Shown here: piece after piece, positions 7,658-17,002 of the stretch
How the letters are laid out: each line of letters begins with the position of its first letter
Numbering within the stretch: the stretch's first letter is position 1
The notes under the pieces: generated by a model
The model's input: the letters and a program-made list of their open reading frames with translations, nothing else
Told to the model about the DNA's origin: nothing
Databases searched by the model: none
Program-made: the position numbers and the translations under genes
Assembly: GCF_002844235.1 (NCBI RefSeq)
Contig: NZ_PGTS01000005.1
Coordinates: 248,001-312,000, forward strand
Direction of reading: 5' to 3'
Origin: Thalassospira povalilytica
Lineage (GTDB): Bacteria; Pseudomonadota; Alphaproteobacteria; Rhodospirillales; Thalassospiraceae
Length of the DNA stretch: 64,000 bases

Positions 7658-8419
7658 CTAGGGCACATGAATGACCGGCACGATCCAGCCGTGATCCTGC
7701 AAAACCTTGATCCCTTCAAACACCGGTATTGCCATCAAGAACCAAAGCGCATCGCGCGTGGTCGTTAGAAAAAGCGATGGCCGACACACCAGATCGGCCT
7801 CGTCACGCCAGCGATGCCAGGTCGGGCGAAACCGCGGCACAAGGTTTTTATAGCGCGTGAATGCAACCCCGAACCGGGCGGCAAGATGGGCTTCTTCGCG
7901 CAGGACAACCGCCCGAAATACCAGCCAGCACAAAATCGCAAACAGCACCGCGATCACAAGGCTTCCGGTCTGAGCACCAATGCCAAACGCGCCGATGATG
8001 CTGAAAAGATACAGCGGATTGCGACATATCGAATAAGGGCCGGTTGTCACCAGCTCGTTCTTTTTGCGTCCACCAATATAAAGCGAACACCACCCCCGCC
8101 CGAAAATACAGATCGCAATGGCCGCAAGGCCGATGGCCTCGACCCCGTCATGGGCGGGACTGTCCACCGGAAGGACAGACCGGCTCAGCAACACAAGCAG
8201 CAAAAGCCCGCCAATCCCGACCCGGATCACTTTTTTGCGCCGGCGCTGAAGACGTTGCAAATCGGCGTCCCCGGCGGATCGGTTTGTCATTTCGCGGTGA
8301 TGGGCATCGCAGCGGGCAATGGGTGGTAACGGCAATGGCGTTTGGCACGACAAGGCTTGTGCGCATGCGTCGGTTGTGACCGGGGAAAATGACGGCGGGT
8401 AAAATGATGCCGGGGACAT
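7658..8419 (-). CDS. Isoprenylcysteine carboxyl methyltransferase-family membrane protein
   Basis: About 253 residues. The C-terminal half carries the ICMT/PEMT-type signature: a TTGPYSICRNPLYL segment, hydrophobic helices on either side, and an REEAHLAARFG...YKNLVPRFRP tail, which together form the SAM and substrate site at the membrane. Prokaryotic members methylate varied small or lipidic substrates; this one is not identifiable. The start at 8419 was chosen because AGGAG lies 8 bases upstream on the minus strand; a later start at 8290 would remove a Pro/Ser/Cys-rich extension of about 43 residues. No partner gene is evident. Confidence 0.75.
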   Translation of the reverse strand: MSPASFYPPSFSPVTTDACAQALSCQTPLPLPPIARCDAHHREMTNRSAGDADLQRLQRRRKKVIRVGIGGLLLLVLLSRSVLPVDSPAHDGVEAIGLAAIAICIFGRGWCSLYIGGRKKNELVTTGPYSICRNPLYLFSIIGAFGIGAQTGSLVIAVLFAILCWLVFRAVVLREEAHLAARFGVAFTRYKNLVPRFRPTWHRWRDEADLVCRPSLFLTTTRDALWFLMAIPVFEGIKVLQDHGWIVPVIHVP

Positions 8420-8588
8420 TTGCGGGCTCCTGTAAATTTGTGACACAGAATCCCTATCCCCTGCCCGGTCCATCTGGCGTCCGGTGCTGCGTATCCGGTC
8501 GTTCGGATGCCGGTTCGGTCGCAGGCAATGGCGTTGACTGCGGATTTCCCCGCCAACATCACCGCCGCCTTTTTTGGGGCGGACAGCG

Positions 8589-9944
8589 TTATCCGGCGGT
8601 GTTGTTCAAAGCGGCATCGCGCACCGCACTTGGCGTTTCGCCGGTAAATTTCCGGAATGCCAGATTAAAGGTCGATTTGGAATTGAACCCGACGCTCAGC
8701 GCGATATCAAGGATCGTTCTTTCCGGTTCCAGCACAAGCACTGCACGGGCTTCTTCGATCCGGGTCTGATTGACGAAATCAAAGAAATTCTGCCCCAGAT
8801 GCCGGTTCAGAACATAGGAAAGCTGATTGGGTGACACCCCGACCGCACGGGCAAGCTTTGGCAAGGATACCAGCGGATCAAGCAACAATTCCCGCCGTGC
8901 CCGGATATCGGCCAGCTTGGCAAGTGCGCGTTCCACCCCGTCATCATCAAGCAGCGACCGTGCGGCGTCCAAAGGTGTCGGCCGGACGTCAGATGCCGTC
9001 GCACGTTCCGGTCCACCAGTCAGGCCACCATTCAGGCCACCATTCAGGCCACCATGCAGGCCAGCATCCGGGCTGTCACGCACCTCATCCCCGGCGTCAT
9101 CGCCCTGATTATTAACCGGGTTTGGCGATGCGGCTTGTGCCCGGCCGGTGGTTGCGGGGATTGCTGGTGTGGTTGCGCGTGCAGATGCGGTTTTGCCTGC
9201 GTCACCATCGGGCCAGTCGGCCATGACAAACAGCGCCGGTCTGGTGGCAATCACATAGGTCATGGCAAACAGAACCAGCACAAAGGCAAGGCCGGTCCCG
9301 GTCATTGCCATGGGTTCAGGAATGTAAAACGCGATGATGCGGCTCAACAGGACGGTCACGAAAATCAGGCAAACACCGCCCAGAATGACGGCAATCCAGC
9401 GCCGCATGGCCCGGCGGTCTGCGCCAAGCTGTTGCTGGGTCTGACGGAAATAGGTTTCTGACAACCGCCACAGGCGATGGATATAAAACGCCGCCTGCAC
9501 AAAAATCGCCAACCAGCACACCGCCTTGACCGTTTCAACAATCACCGACTGTTCGTTTGTCGCCGGAACCGCCCCGAAACCATCAATGGTGAACAGCCAG
9601 GCCAGCAGATTGAAAATCACCGCGGCCGGAACAAAATGCACCCACGCACGACGATCCGGCGTTCCGGACAGTTCCCGGAAATAAAGATAGATCGCCGGAC
9701 CAATCACGAAATTGGATGGAAAGAAAAACAGAACAATCAGGTCCTGCACCTGATCGGATCCGAATGTGTCGCCAACATCGGCCAGAAGATTGAGCATCAG
9801 GCAACACAGAAACAGCATCATCCACCGGTTGGCGGCAAGTGCGCGCACGCCTTCGGATCTGAGCAAAAGGCACAAAAACCCGCCCTGCAACAGCCCGACC
9901 ACGGCAATTGTCACATCAAGATAATCCAGCACCCCGTTGCTCAT
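8589..9944 (-). CDS. Membrane-anchored AraC-family regulator (second of a tandem pair)
   Basis: 451 residues. The N-terminal part (about 1-235) is a polytopic membrane domain of roughly seven hydrophobic segments, and the C-terminal part (about 345-451) is an AraC/XylS helix-turn-helix pair with the typical ILDIALSVGFNSKSTFNLAFRKFTGETPSAVR segment split over the second HTH. A long variable linker contains four in-frame 12-bp units giving GGLN-type repeats (9013-9060). It is a close paralogue of the gene just upstream and overlaps it by four bases, so both are translated from one message. Regulated genes and signal are unknown. Confidence 0.85.
   Translation of the reverse strand: MSNGVLDYLDVTIAVVGLLQGGFLCLLLRSEGVRALAANRWMMLFLCCLMLNLLADVGDTFGSDQVQDLIVLFFFPSNFVIGPAIYLYFRELSGTPDRRAWVHFVPAAVIFNLLAWLFTIDGFGAVPATNEQSVIVETVKAVCWLAIFVQAAFYIHRLWRLSETYFRQTQQQLGADRRAMRRWIAVILGGVCLIFVTVLLSRIIAFYIPEPMAMTGTGLAFVLVLFAMTYVIATRPALFVMADWPDGDAGKTASARATTPAIPATTGRAQAASPNPVNNQGDDAGDEVRDSPDAGLHGGLNGGLNGGLTGGPERATASDVRPTPLDAARSLLDDDGVERALAKLADIRARRELLLDPLVSLPKLARAVGVSPNQLSYVLNRHLGQNFFDFVNQTRIEEARAVLVLEPERTILDIALSVGFNSKSTFNLAFRKFTGETPSAVRDAALNNTAG
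9013..9060 (-). repeat. In-frame 12-bp tandem repeat, 4 copies
   Basis: Unit CCACCATTCAGG (plus strand), with single changes in copies 1 and 4, encodes Gly-Gly-Leu-Asn-like repeats in the linker of the AraC-type regulator. Confidence 0.9.
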
Positions 9945-11398
9945 GATTTGCCAACTGCACCTTGTGCTGTGCCCCCGTTGCCAGGATTGGGGCCGGAACC
10001 GGGATTGGCAAGCACGGCCGCCTTTTGGGCCAGTGACGCGGCAATCTTGGTCGCGGCTGGCTGATCAGCCGGTTGATCGAGGGGCTGATCCGCGGGAGAC
10101 GCAACAGCATTGTCGCGCCCGGCTTCGCGAAATGCACTTGGCGTTTCGCCGGTGATTTTCTTGAAGGCCAGATTGAAGGTCGATTTCGAATTGAACCCGA
10201 CACTCAGCGCGATATCAAGAATGGTGCGATCCGGTTCGAGCAACAAAACAGACCGCGCTTCGGCGATGCGCGCCGCATTGACGAAATCAAAGAAGCTTTG
10301 CCCGATATGATGGTTCAGAACATAGGACAGCTGATTTGGGGTCACCCCGACCGCACGCGCAAGCTTTGGCAGGGAAACCAGCGGATCAAGCAATATGTCA
10401 CCGCGATTTTGAATGTCCGTTAACTGGGCAATGGCGCGTGCCAGCCCCTCCTCGTCAAGAAGCGGACGCACCGGACTGGTGACCGGGCTTGTGACCGGGT
10501 TGGTGACCGGGCCATCGGTTTTTCGGGCGGTCTGCCCCTGTTCCGATGCAGGTGCCGATGGCGATACCTGTGTCGATGCCGGAACCGGATCGGGATGGCC
10601 GGATCGCAAGAAGCGGTCCTGACGGATGATGACAGGCCCGTCATCGGCATCATCGATATCGGTATCGGATGGCCAGTCGGCCATCACAAACAGGGCCGGC
10701 CTTGTGGCAATTTCATATGTCATGGCAAACAGAACCGCGACAAAGGCCATTTCAGTGCCGAACATTTCGGTACTGCGCGGCAGATAAAGACCCACAATCT
10801 TGCCAATCGCGACCGTGACAAAAACAAGCGTCAAACCGCCAAGAATAACCCCGATCCAGCGCCGCATCAGATCACGGTCAGCCCCGAGCTGTTCCTGGGT
10901 TTGCTGGAAATAGCGGCATGCGACACGCCACAGCAGCGCAATATAAAGTGATATCTGGACAAAAATCGCCGTCCAGCAGAACACGGCAATCAGTTGCCGC
11001 ACCGTATAGCCACCATCAAGGGCAATGGTCCGCCCGCCATCATGGGTGATGATCCAGGCAATCAGGTTGAACACCACCATCGGCAAAATCGCATGGATCC
11101 ATGGCCGCCGCGATGGCTTGCCCGAAATTTCGCGGAAATAAAGATAGATCGCCGGGGCGATGACAAAATTGATCGGACCGAAAAACAGTTCAAGCGCCCG
11201 ATCGACATCGGGAGAGACAAAATGTTCGATAACGTCTTCGATCAGGTTGCAGGCAATCGCAAAGATGAAAATCATCATCCAGCGGTTCGCCCCGAAGGCA
11301 CGCGCACCTTCCGAACGCAGAATAAGACACAGGAAAACTGCCTGTATCAATCCAACGACGGCCACGGTGATACTTATATATTCCGTCCAACCGGTCAT
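9941..11398 (-). CDS. Membrane-anchored AraC-family regulator (first of a tandem pair)
   Basis: About 485 residues with the same layout as its downstream neighbour: about seven hydrophobic segments (about 1-235), a variable linker with three 12-bp in-frame repeats (10476-10511, PVTS units), and an AraC-type DNA-binding domain (about 330-430), here followed by an Ala/Pro/Gln-rich tail of about 60 residues. The ATG at 11398 has AGGAG about 9 bases upstream; a longer open frame to 11452 lacks this. The stop overlaps the start of the second paralogue by four bases. A membrane sensor fused directly to a DNA-binding domain implies one-component signalling at the inner membrane. Confidence 0.85.
   Translation of the reverse strand: MTGWTEYISITVAVVGLIQAVFLCLILRSEGARAFGANRWMMIFIFAIACNLIEDVIEHFVSPDVDRALELFFGPINFVIAPAIYLYFREISGKPSRRPWIHAILPMVVFNLIAWIITHDGGRTIALDGGYTVRQLIAVFCWTAIFVQISLYIALLWRVACRYFQQTQEQLGADRDLMRRWIGVILGGLTLVFVTVAIGKIVGLYLPRSTEMFGTEMAFVAVLFAMTYEIATRPALFVMADWPSDTDIDDADDGPVIIRQDRFLRSGHPDPVPASTQVSPSAPASEQGQTARKTDGPVTNPVTSPVTSPVRPLLDEEGLARAIAQLTDIQNRGDILLDPLVSLPKLARAVGVTPNQLSYVLNHHIGQSFFDFVNAARIAEARSVLLLEPDRTILDIALSVGFNSKSTFNLAFKKITGETPSAFREAGRDNAVASPADQPLDQPADQPAATKIAASLAQKAAVLANPGSGPNPGNGGTAQGAVGKS
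10476..10511 (-). repeat. In-frame 12-bp tandem repeat, 3 copies
   Basis: Units CTGGTGACCGGG, CTTGTGACCGGG and TTGGTGACCGGG (plus strand) encode Pro-Val-Thr-Ser-like repeats in the linker. The unit differs from that in the paralogue, so the two arrays arose independently. Confidence 0.88.
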
Positions 11399-11795
11399 TC
11401 CGGTGTGCTCCTGATCTTTGCTGCGGTCTGCTGTTATCCGGGTTTGGTGCAAGCTTACCGCACAAACCGACTATATCGTTTCAATAGACACAATCGGACA
11501 CAAAAGGCGTCCGACTATGCACAGACGGACGCATCGCACACCGCTTTGCGTCACATTCCCGAACAGACACCAACCCGATGCGGCCGGTTGATGCGCGATC
11601 CTGTTATGTAACAGATCGCCCGCACCAATCGTCCAGGTAGAGTCCGTGTCATAAAAATTTCTATCATATTCGATTGACTGTATCGAACTGATATATGATA
11701 GTCCGACATATATCGGACTGATATAACGATTTTGGCACCTTCCCCCGCCATGTCGTGATCAGTCCGGGGGAAGAAACAAGGACACAGAACAGAAG
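11399..11795. other. Divergent intergenic region, AraC pair / PadR operon
   Basis: 397 bases between oppositely transcribed operons. The left part is the leader of the AraC pair; the right part (11650-11735) is AT-rich with nested inverted repeats likely to be the PadR operator and promoter. No gene is supported here. Confidence 0.5.
11661..11719 (+). promoter_or_regulatory. Candidate PadR operator with nested inverted repeats
   Basis: Two overlapping dyads: CTATCATAT (11661-11669) with ATATGATAG (11693-11701), and AGTCCGA (11700-11706) with TCGGACT (11713-11719). They lie 77-135 bases before the padR start. PadR proteins commonly repress their own operon by binding AT-rich dyads, so autoregulation is inferred. 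Confidence 0.5.
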
Positions 11796-12380
11796 ATGGA
11801 CGTACGCACACTCTGTCTGGGCGCCCTGATGGGTGGCGAGGCAACGGGATATGAAATTCGCAAGATGTTCGAGGATGGCACTTTCAGCCATTTTCAAATC
11901 GCATCCCTTGGCTCGATCTATCCGGCCCTGACCAAACTGACGCAGGATGGCCTGGTTACGTTTGTCGAACATGAACAGGAAAACCGCCCGGACAAGAAGG
12001 TCTATCAACTGACCCAGGAAGGCCGACGGACATTCCTGCGTACCCTGCTGCAAACGCGCCCGGCCGAGGATCGTTATCGTTCGGACATTCTGTTCATGCT
12101 GACCTTTGCCGAAGAAATGCCGATCGAATTGACCGAAGCCCTGATTGATGAATTTGCCGCCCGTCATGAATTGATGAGCCACCAGATCGATCCGGATAAC
12201 GAAGACAAGCAAGGAAGCCCGTCAACTTATGGCCGTGATGAAAATGGCAATCCCAAACCGGGATGCTGTTTTGTTGCCGGACTGGGACAGGCGATGTGCG
12301 ACGCGACGTTGAAATTCATCCGGGAAAACAAACAGGGCCTGCTTGATGAATTGCGAAACTTCAAGGCGCGGAAACCCTGA
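11796..12380 (+). CDS. PadR-family transcriptional regulator
   Basis: 194 residues. The N-terminal winged helix (about 1-80) has the PadR pattern GGEATGYEIRKMFEDG...GSIYPALTKLTQDGLV...RPDKKVYQLTQEGRR; the C-terminal part (about 85-194) is the helical dimerisation region, with an unusual CCF pair near 151. It is the first gene of an operon with an RND efflux pump (adaptor at 12494, transporter at 13690), so it most likely represses the pump until an inducer binds. Local dyads upstream are candidate operators. Confidence 0.88.
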   Translation: MDVRTLCLGALMGGEATGYEIRKMFEDGTFSHFQIASLGSIYPALTKLTQDGLVTFVEHEQENRPDKKVYQLTQEGRRTFLRTLLQTRPAEDRYRSDILFMLTFAEEMPIELTEALIDEFAARHELMSHQIDPDNEDKQGSPSTYGRDENGNPKPGCCFVAGLGQAMCDATLKFIRENKQGLLDELRNFKARKP

Positions 12381-12493
12381 TCGCCATATCTGATCGGAAA
12401 ACAGCCCGACCTGCTGCGAATTGACGCAAAAAGACGTGCCTGCCAAGTGCCAAGGACGCATTCCGTCACCGGAATATTTGAGGGAACAAGAAC

Positions 12494-13666
12494 ATGAACG
12501 CTTCACGCCTGATCGCAATTTTACTGGTCTTGGGGACCGTTATTTGGATCGGCAGCGCCTATCTCGGTGAAGATTCCGCAGAGGCCGCAAACCCGTCCGA
12601 ACAACACGCGACCGAGGAAACCGCCAAACCGCGCGCCTCTGTCCGCACCATTACCAGCAAGGCGGTCGATCATGTCGATTATCTGCGCATTTCCGGGCGG
12701 ACCGAAGCGGTCATTTCCGTTGATATCCGCGCAGAAACCGAAGCCCGCGTAATCGAAATCGGCGCCACCAAAGGCCAGGCTGTCAAAAAGGGCGACCTGA
12801 TTGCCAAACTTGCCGTTGATGACCGGCTGGCACGGGTCGAAAAGGCGCGCGCCCTTGTCGCCCAGCGCGAACTTGAACACTCGGCGGCCAAAAGTCTGGC
12901 CGAAAAGAACTATCGCTCCAAAACCGGTGTTGCCCAGACTTTGGCATTGCTTGAAGAAGCCAAGGCCGATCTGACCATTGCACGGACCGAGCTGAACAAT
13001 ACTGAAATCCGCGCGCCGTTTGACGGTATCGTCGAAACGCGCCCGGCCGAGGTCGGCGATCTTTTGTCGATTGGCGATGCGGTTGCGACCCTGATCCAGA
13101 CGGACCCGATGCTGGTGGTTGCACAGGTTCCCGAACATTCGATCGGTGCCATCGAACTGGGCCAGCTTGCCAGTGTGACGCTTTATGACGGCACCCGTCA
13201 TGATGGCATTGTGCGCTATACCGCGCGGGTTTCTGACAACAATACCCGCACATTCCGGGTCGAAGTCGAAATCGACAATCGCGATCAGCATATCCCTGAC
13301 GGCATGACGGCCGAGCTGCAAATCCCGGTCGGCACCAAGCGCGCCCATCAGGTTTTGCCATCGGTTCTGACCCTTAATGATGCCGGTGAACTTGGTGTGC
13401 GGGCCGTGACCGACGGCAACAAGGTCGTTTTCCTGCCCGCAGAATTGCAGGGCGGATCGCGTGACCGCGTCTGGATCGGCGGCCTGCCCCAGGAGTTCGA
13501 GCTGATCGTGGTTGGCCATGACTGGGTCAAGGAAGGTGCGATTGTCGATGTTGTGCATCTGGAAACCGATGAAAACGGTCTTCCGATTGCACCGGCACCG
13601 GCGGCGGCATCCGCGACCGGCAATGCCGATACCGCCACGACACTTTCGGAACGGACCGCGCAATAA
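12494..13666 (+). CDS. RND efflux periplasmic adaptor (membrane fusion protein)
   Basis: 390 residues. An N-terminal hydrophobic anchor (about 5-24) is followed by the lipoyl/hairpin/beta-barrel order of HlyD/AcrA-type adaptors: the first half-lipoyl ISVDIRAETEARVIEI, a short alpha-hairpin (about 105-160), then the second half-lipoyl EIRAPFDGIVETRPAEVGD, a beta-barrel domain, and a C-terminal Ala/Pro-rich tail. It bridges the RND transporter encoded next to an outer-membrane channel. No TolC-like gene is in the operon, so a channel encoded elsewhere is implied. Start: ATG after GAGGGAAC. Confidence 0.9.
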   Translation: MNASRLIAILLVLGTVIWIGSAYLGEDSAEAANPSEQHATEETAKPRASVRTITSKAVDHVDYLRISGRTEAVISVDIRAETEARVIEIGATKGQAVKKGDLIAKLAVDDRLARVEKARALVAQRELEHSAAKSLAEKNYRSKTGVAQTLALLEEAKADLTIARTELNNTEIRAPFDGIVETRPAEVGDLLSIGDAVATLIQTDPMLVVAQVPEHSIGAIELGQLASVTLYDGTRHDGIVRYTARVSDNNTRTFRVEVEIDNRDQHIPDGMTAELQIPVGTKRAHQVLPSVLTLNDAGELGVRAVTDGNKVVFLPAELQGGSRDRVWIGGLPQEFELIVVGHDWVKEGAIVDVVHLETDENGLPIAPAPAAASATGNADTATTLSERTAQ

Positions 13667-13689
13667 GCGCGTGCATGAGGAGATAGAAA

Positions 13690-16600
13690 ATGTCCCTGAT
13701 TGATCACGCGTTAAACAGGTCGCGAACCGTTATCCTTGTTCTGATCCTGCTGCTGGCGGCGGGCTGGGTTGGCTATAACACCATCCCGAAAGAAGCCGAT
13801 CCGGACGTCCAGATCCCGGTTCTTTATGTCACCATGCATCATGACGGTGTTTCGCCCGAAGATGCCGAACGGCTGTTGCTGCGCCCGATGGAGCAGGAAT
13901 TGCGTTCGATCGAAGGTGTCAAGGAAATGAGCTCCCAGTCCTATCAGGACGGGGCATCGGTGACGCTTGAATTCTATTCCGATGTTGAAATCGACGAGGC
14001 ATTGGCAGATGTCCGCGAACGGGTCGATATCGCCAAATCCGAACTGCCCGAAGATACCGACGATCCCGAAGTTCACGAAGTGAACCTGTCGCTGTTCCCG
14101 GTTCTGGTCGTGACCCTTTCGGGGGATGTGCCCGAACGTGCGCTTCTGCGCATGGCCCGCGACCTTAAGGATTCAATCGAAGGCATCCCGGCGGTTCTCG
14201 AAGCCAATCTTGCCGGGGACCGCGAAGAACTTGTCGAATTTGTCATCGACCCGATGAAGGTCGAGGCCTATCGCCTGAACGGCATCGATATCGTATCGCT
14301 GGTGCGCAATTCCAACGCGCTTGTCGCCGCCGGTGCGGTCGATACCGGCACCGGACGGTTCAACATCAAGGTGCCCGGCCTGTTTGAAAGCGTGTCCGAC
14401 ATTCTTGACATGCCGCTGATTGTTGACGGGGATTCCGTCATCCGGTTCCGGGATATCGGCGATGTGCGCCGAACCTTCAAGGATGCCGAAAGCTTTGCCC
14501 GCCTGAATGGCGAACCGGCAATCGCGATCGAGGTTTCCAAACGTGTCGGTGAAAACATCATCGAGGTCATCGATGCGATCAAGGCCACCACGGCCGAGGC
14601 ACAGCAAGCCTTTCCGCCCAACCTGACGGTCAGCTATTCACAGGACAAGTCATCCGACATCCGCACCATGCTGACCGATCTTCAGAACAGTGTGATCCTG
14701 GCGATCCTGCTGGTGATGGTGGTGGTGATCTGGTCGCTGGGCTGGCGGTCGGGACTTCTGGTCGGGCTGGCCATTCCGGGGTCATTCCTGACGGCGATCC
14801 TGATCCTTTGGGCGCTGGGCATGACGGTCAATATCGTCGTTCTGTTCAGTCTGATCCTTGCGGTAGGGATGCTGGTGGATGGCGCCATTGTTGTCACCGA
14901 ATATGCCGATCGTAAAATGATTGACGGCCTGCATCGCAAGGAAGCCTATCCGCTTGCGGCAAAACGCATGGCATTGCCGATCATTGCATCGACCGCCACC
15001 ACGCTTGCGGCCTTCCTGCCCCTGGCATTCTGGCCCGACATCGTCGGCGAATTCATGAAATTCCTGCCGATTACGGTTCTGTTTACCCTGTCGGCATCGC
15101 TTGTCATGGCGCTGATCTTTGTCCCGACGGTCGGAGCATGGTTTGGCAAACCGGGCAGTGAAAGCAATGAAAGCCTAGAAGCCATTGCTGCCGACCATGC
15201 CGATGACATTCACAAGGTCAAGGGCGGCACCGGGCTTTATGTCCGGATGCTCAGGACGTCACTTCGCTTCTATTGGCTGGTGGTGCCTGCGGCCTTTGTC
15301 ATTCTGATTGTGGTCTGGGGTGCGTTTGGCGTGCTGGGCAAGGGTGTGGAATTCTTCCCGGCGGTTGAACCGGAAGTCGCCGTTGTCCAGGTCCGTGCGC
15401 GCGGCAACCTGTCCTATTATGAACAGGATGCGTTGCTCAAGGAAGTCGAAGACCGCATTCTTGACCTTGATGCCCGTCACGAAGGCGAACACTGGTTTGA
15501 TACGGTCTATGCCCGGTCGGGCAAGAATGCCGGTGGTAATGAGGCCTCCGAAGATGTGATCGGTGTCGTGCAGCTTGAATATGCCGACTGGCAGAACCGC
15601 CCCAAGGCAACCGAGATCGAAAAACGCATTCTGGCCGAAACGGCCGATCTTGCCGGGATCCATGTCGAAGTCCGCGCCCAGGAAGCAGGTCCGCCCCAGG
15701 GCAAGGACATCCAGATACAGCTGCGTTCCTTCTATCCCGAACTTCTGGATGAAACCGCGACCATGCTGGTCAACGGTTTGCAGGAAATGGGCGGCATGTA
15801 TAACTTCGAAGACGGCAAATCGCCCCCGGGCATTGACTGGGAATATACGGTTGACCGTGCCCAGGCGCTTAAATTCGGGGCCGATATCAACCAGATCGGC
15901 AATGTCGTCAAACTGGTGACCAACGGCATCAATTTCTCGACCTATCGTCCGGATGATTCAACCGAGGAAATCGATATTGTCGGGCGCTATCCCGCACAGT
16001 ACCGGTCGCTTGATGAACTTGAAAACCTTCAGATCGTGACCGACAAGGGTTTGGTGCCGCTGTCGAACTTCATCACACGTACTCCCAAACCCAAAACCGG
16101 GACCCTGACCCGTGTGGACAGCCGTCGTGCATTGACGGTCAAGGCCGACGTTCAGGACGGGGTGCTGGTTGATACCAAACTGGGCGAGGTCAAGGAATGG
16201 ATGAAGACGCTTGATATCGATCCGCGAATTTCAGTCGAATTCAAGGGACAGGACGAAGAACAGAAAAAGTCTGCGGACTTCCTGATGAATGCCTTTACGG
16301 TCGCGCTGTTCATCATGTTCATCATTCTGGTAACGCAGTTCAACAGCATCTCGAGCTCGCTTCTGATCATGATCGCGATCATCATGTCGACGGCGGGTGT
16401 GTTCCTGGGGCTTATGATCACCGGGCAGGCCTTCTCGATCGTGATGAACGGTATTGGCGTCGTCGCACTGGCCGGGATTGTTGTGAACAACAATATTGTT
16501 CTGATCGATACCTTTGACCGGCTTAAACACACCGCCGGAAGCATCGAGGCCGCCATTCTGCAAACCGGTGCACAGCGTTTGCGCCCGGTGATGCTGACCA

Positions 16601-16893
16601 CGGTGACCACCATTCTTGGTCTGGTGCCGATGGTGCTTCAGATCAATATCGACTTTGCCGCCCGGGATGTTTCAATCGGCGCACCGTCAACCCAGTGGTG
16701 GGTACAGCTTTCGACCTCGATCGCATTCGGTCTGGCCTTTGCCACGGCCCTGACCCTGATCTTTACGCCCTGCGCATTGATGATGCGTCACAAGCTTGGT
16801 GGCAAGTTCCGCCATCTTGGCCCGTGGGTGAAATCGGTCAGTGCGACCTGGCTTGGTCGTGGTCCCAAAAATCAGTCCGGCCCGACGGCCTGA
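13690..16893 (+). CDS. RND family efflux transporter, inner-membrane pump
   Basis: 1067 residues, the standard length for proton-driven RND exporters. Twelve transmembrane segments in the usual 1+5+1+5 arrangement surround two large periplasmic porter domains. TM4 reads GMLVDGAIVVTEYADR: only one Asp is present where drug pumps of the AcrB group have an Asp-Asp pair, so the proton relay differs from AcrB. The gene follows the adaptor by 23 bases with a GAGGAG ribosome site and shares its PadR-controlled operon. The substrate is not predictable; a hydrophobic drug or toxin is a reasonable guess. Confidence 0.92.
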   Translation: MSLIDHALNRSRTVILVLILLLAAGWVGYNTIPKEADPDVQIPVLYVTMHHDGVSPEDAERLLLRPMEQELRSIEGVKEMSSQSYQDGASVTLEFYSDVEIDEALADVRERVDIAKSELPEDTDDPEVHEVNLSLFPVLVVTLSGDVPERALLRMARDLKDSIEGIPAVLEANLAGDREELVEFVIDPMKVEAYRLNGIDIVSLVRNSNALVAAGAVDTGTGRFNIKVPGLFESVSDILDMPLIVDGDSVIRFRDIGDVRRTFKDAESFARLNGEPAIAIEVSKRVGENIIEVIDAIKATTAEAQQAFPPNLTVSYSQDKSSDIRTMLTDLQNSVILAILLVMVVVIWSLGWRSGLLVGLAIPGSFLTAILILWALGMTVNIVVLFSLILAVGMLVDGAIVVTEYADRKMIDGLHRKEAYPLAAKRMALPIIASTATTLAAFLPLAFWPDIVGEFMKFLPITVLFTLSASLVMALIFVPTVGAWFGKPGSESNESLEAIAADHADDIHKVKGGTGLYVRMLRTSLRFYWLVVPAAFVILIVVWGAFGVLGKGVEFFPAVEPEVAVVQVRARGNLSYYEQDALLKEVEDRILDLDARHEGEHWFDTVYARSGKNAGGNEASEDVIGVVQLEYADWQNRPKATEIEKRILAETADLAGIHVEVRAQEAGPPQGKDIQIQLRSFYPELLDETATMLVNGLQEMGGMYNFEDGKSPPGIDWEYTVDRAQALKFGADINQIGNVVKLVTNGINFSTYRPDDSTEEIDIVGRYPAQYRSLDELENLQIVTDKGLVPLSNFITRTPKPKTGTLTRVDSRRALTVKADVQDGVLVDTKLGEVKEWMKTLDIDPRISVEFKGQDEEQKKSADFLMNAFTVALFIMFIILVTQFNSISSSLLIMIAIIMSTAGVFLGLMITGQAFSIVMNGIGVVALAGIVVNNNIVLIDTFDRLKHTAGSIEAAILQTGAQRLRPVMLTTVTTILGLVPMVLQINIDFAARDVSIGAPSTQWWVQLSTSIAFGLAFATALTLIFTPCALMMRHKLGGKFRHLGPWVKSVSATWLGRGPKNQSGPTA

Positions 16894-16939
16894 TCACCAT
16901 AGCCGCGCGACTTTTTCCCCCGACCCCGCCGCGCGGTTA

Positions 16940-16976
16940 CACCGGCCCCCTTCCCCGGGGGCCGGTGATTTATTTT
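16940..16976 (+). terminator. Terminator of the PadR-RND operon
   Basis: 11-bp perfect stem CACCGGCCCCC/GGGGGCCGGTG (16940-16950 and 16957-16967) followed by ATTTATTTT. The stem is strong, the T-tract interrupted. Confidence 0.7.
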
Positions 16977-17002
16977 GGTAATTTATTTTGGTGATTTATT
17001 TT
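16964..17002. repeat. 13-bp tandem repeat, 3 copies
   Basis: GGTGATTTATTTT, GGTAATTTATTTT and GGTGATTTATTTT in direct succession, starting within the terminator stem, so that the terminator's T-rich tail is triplicated. Confidence 0.9.
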
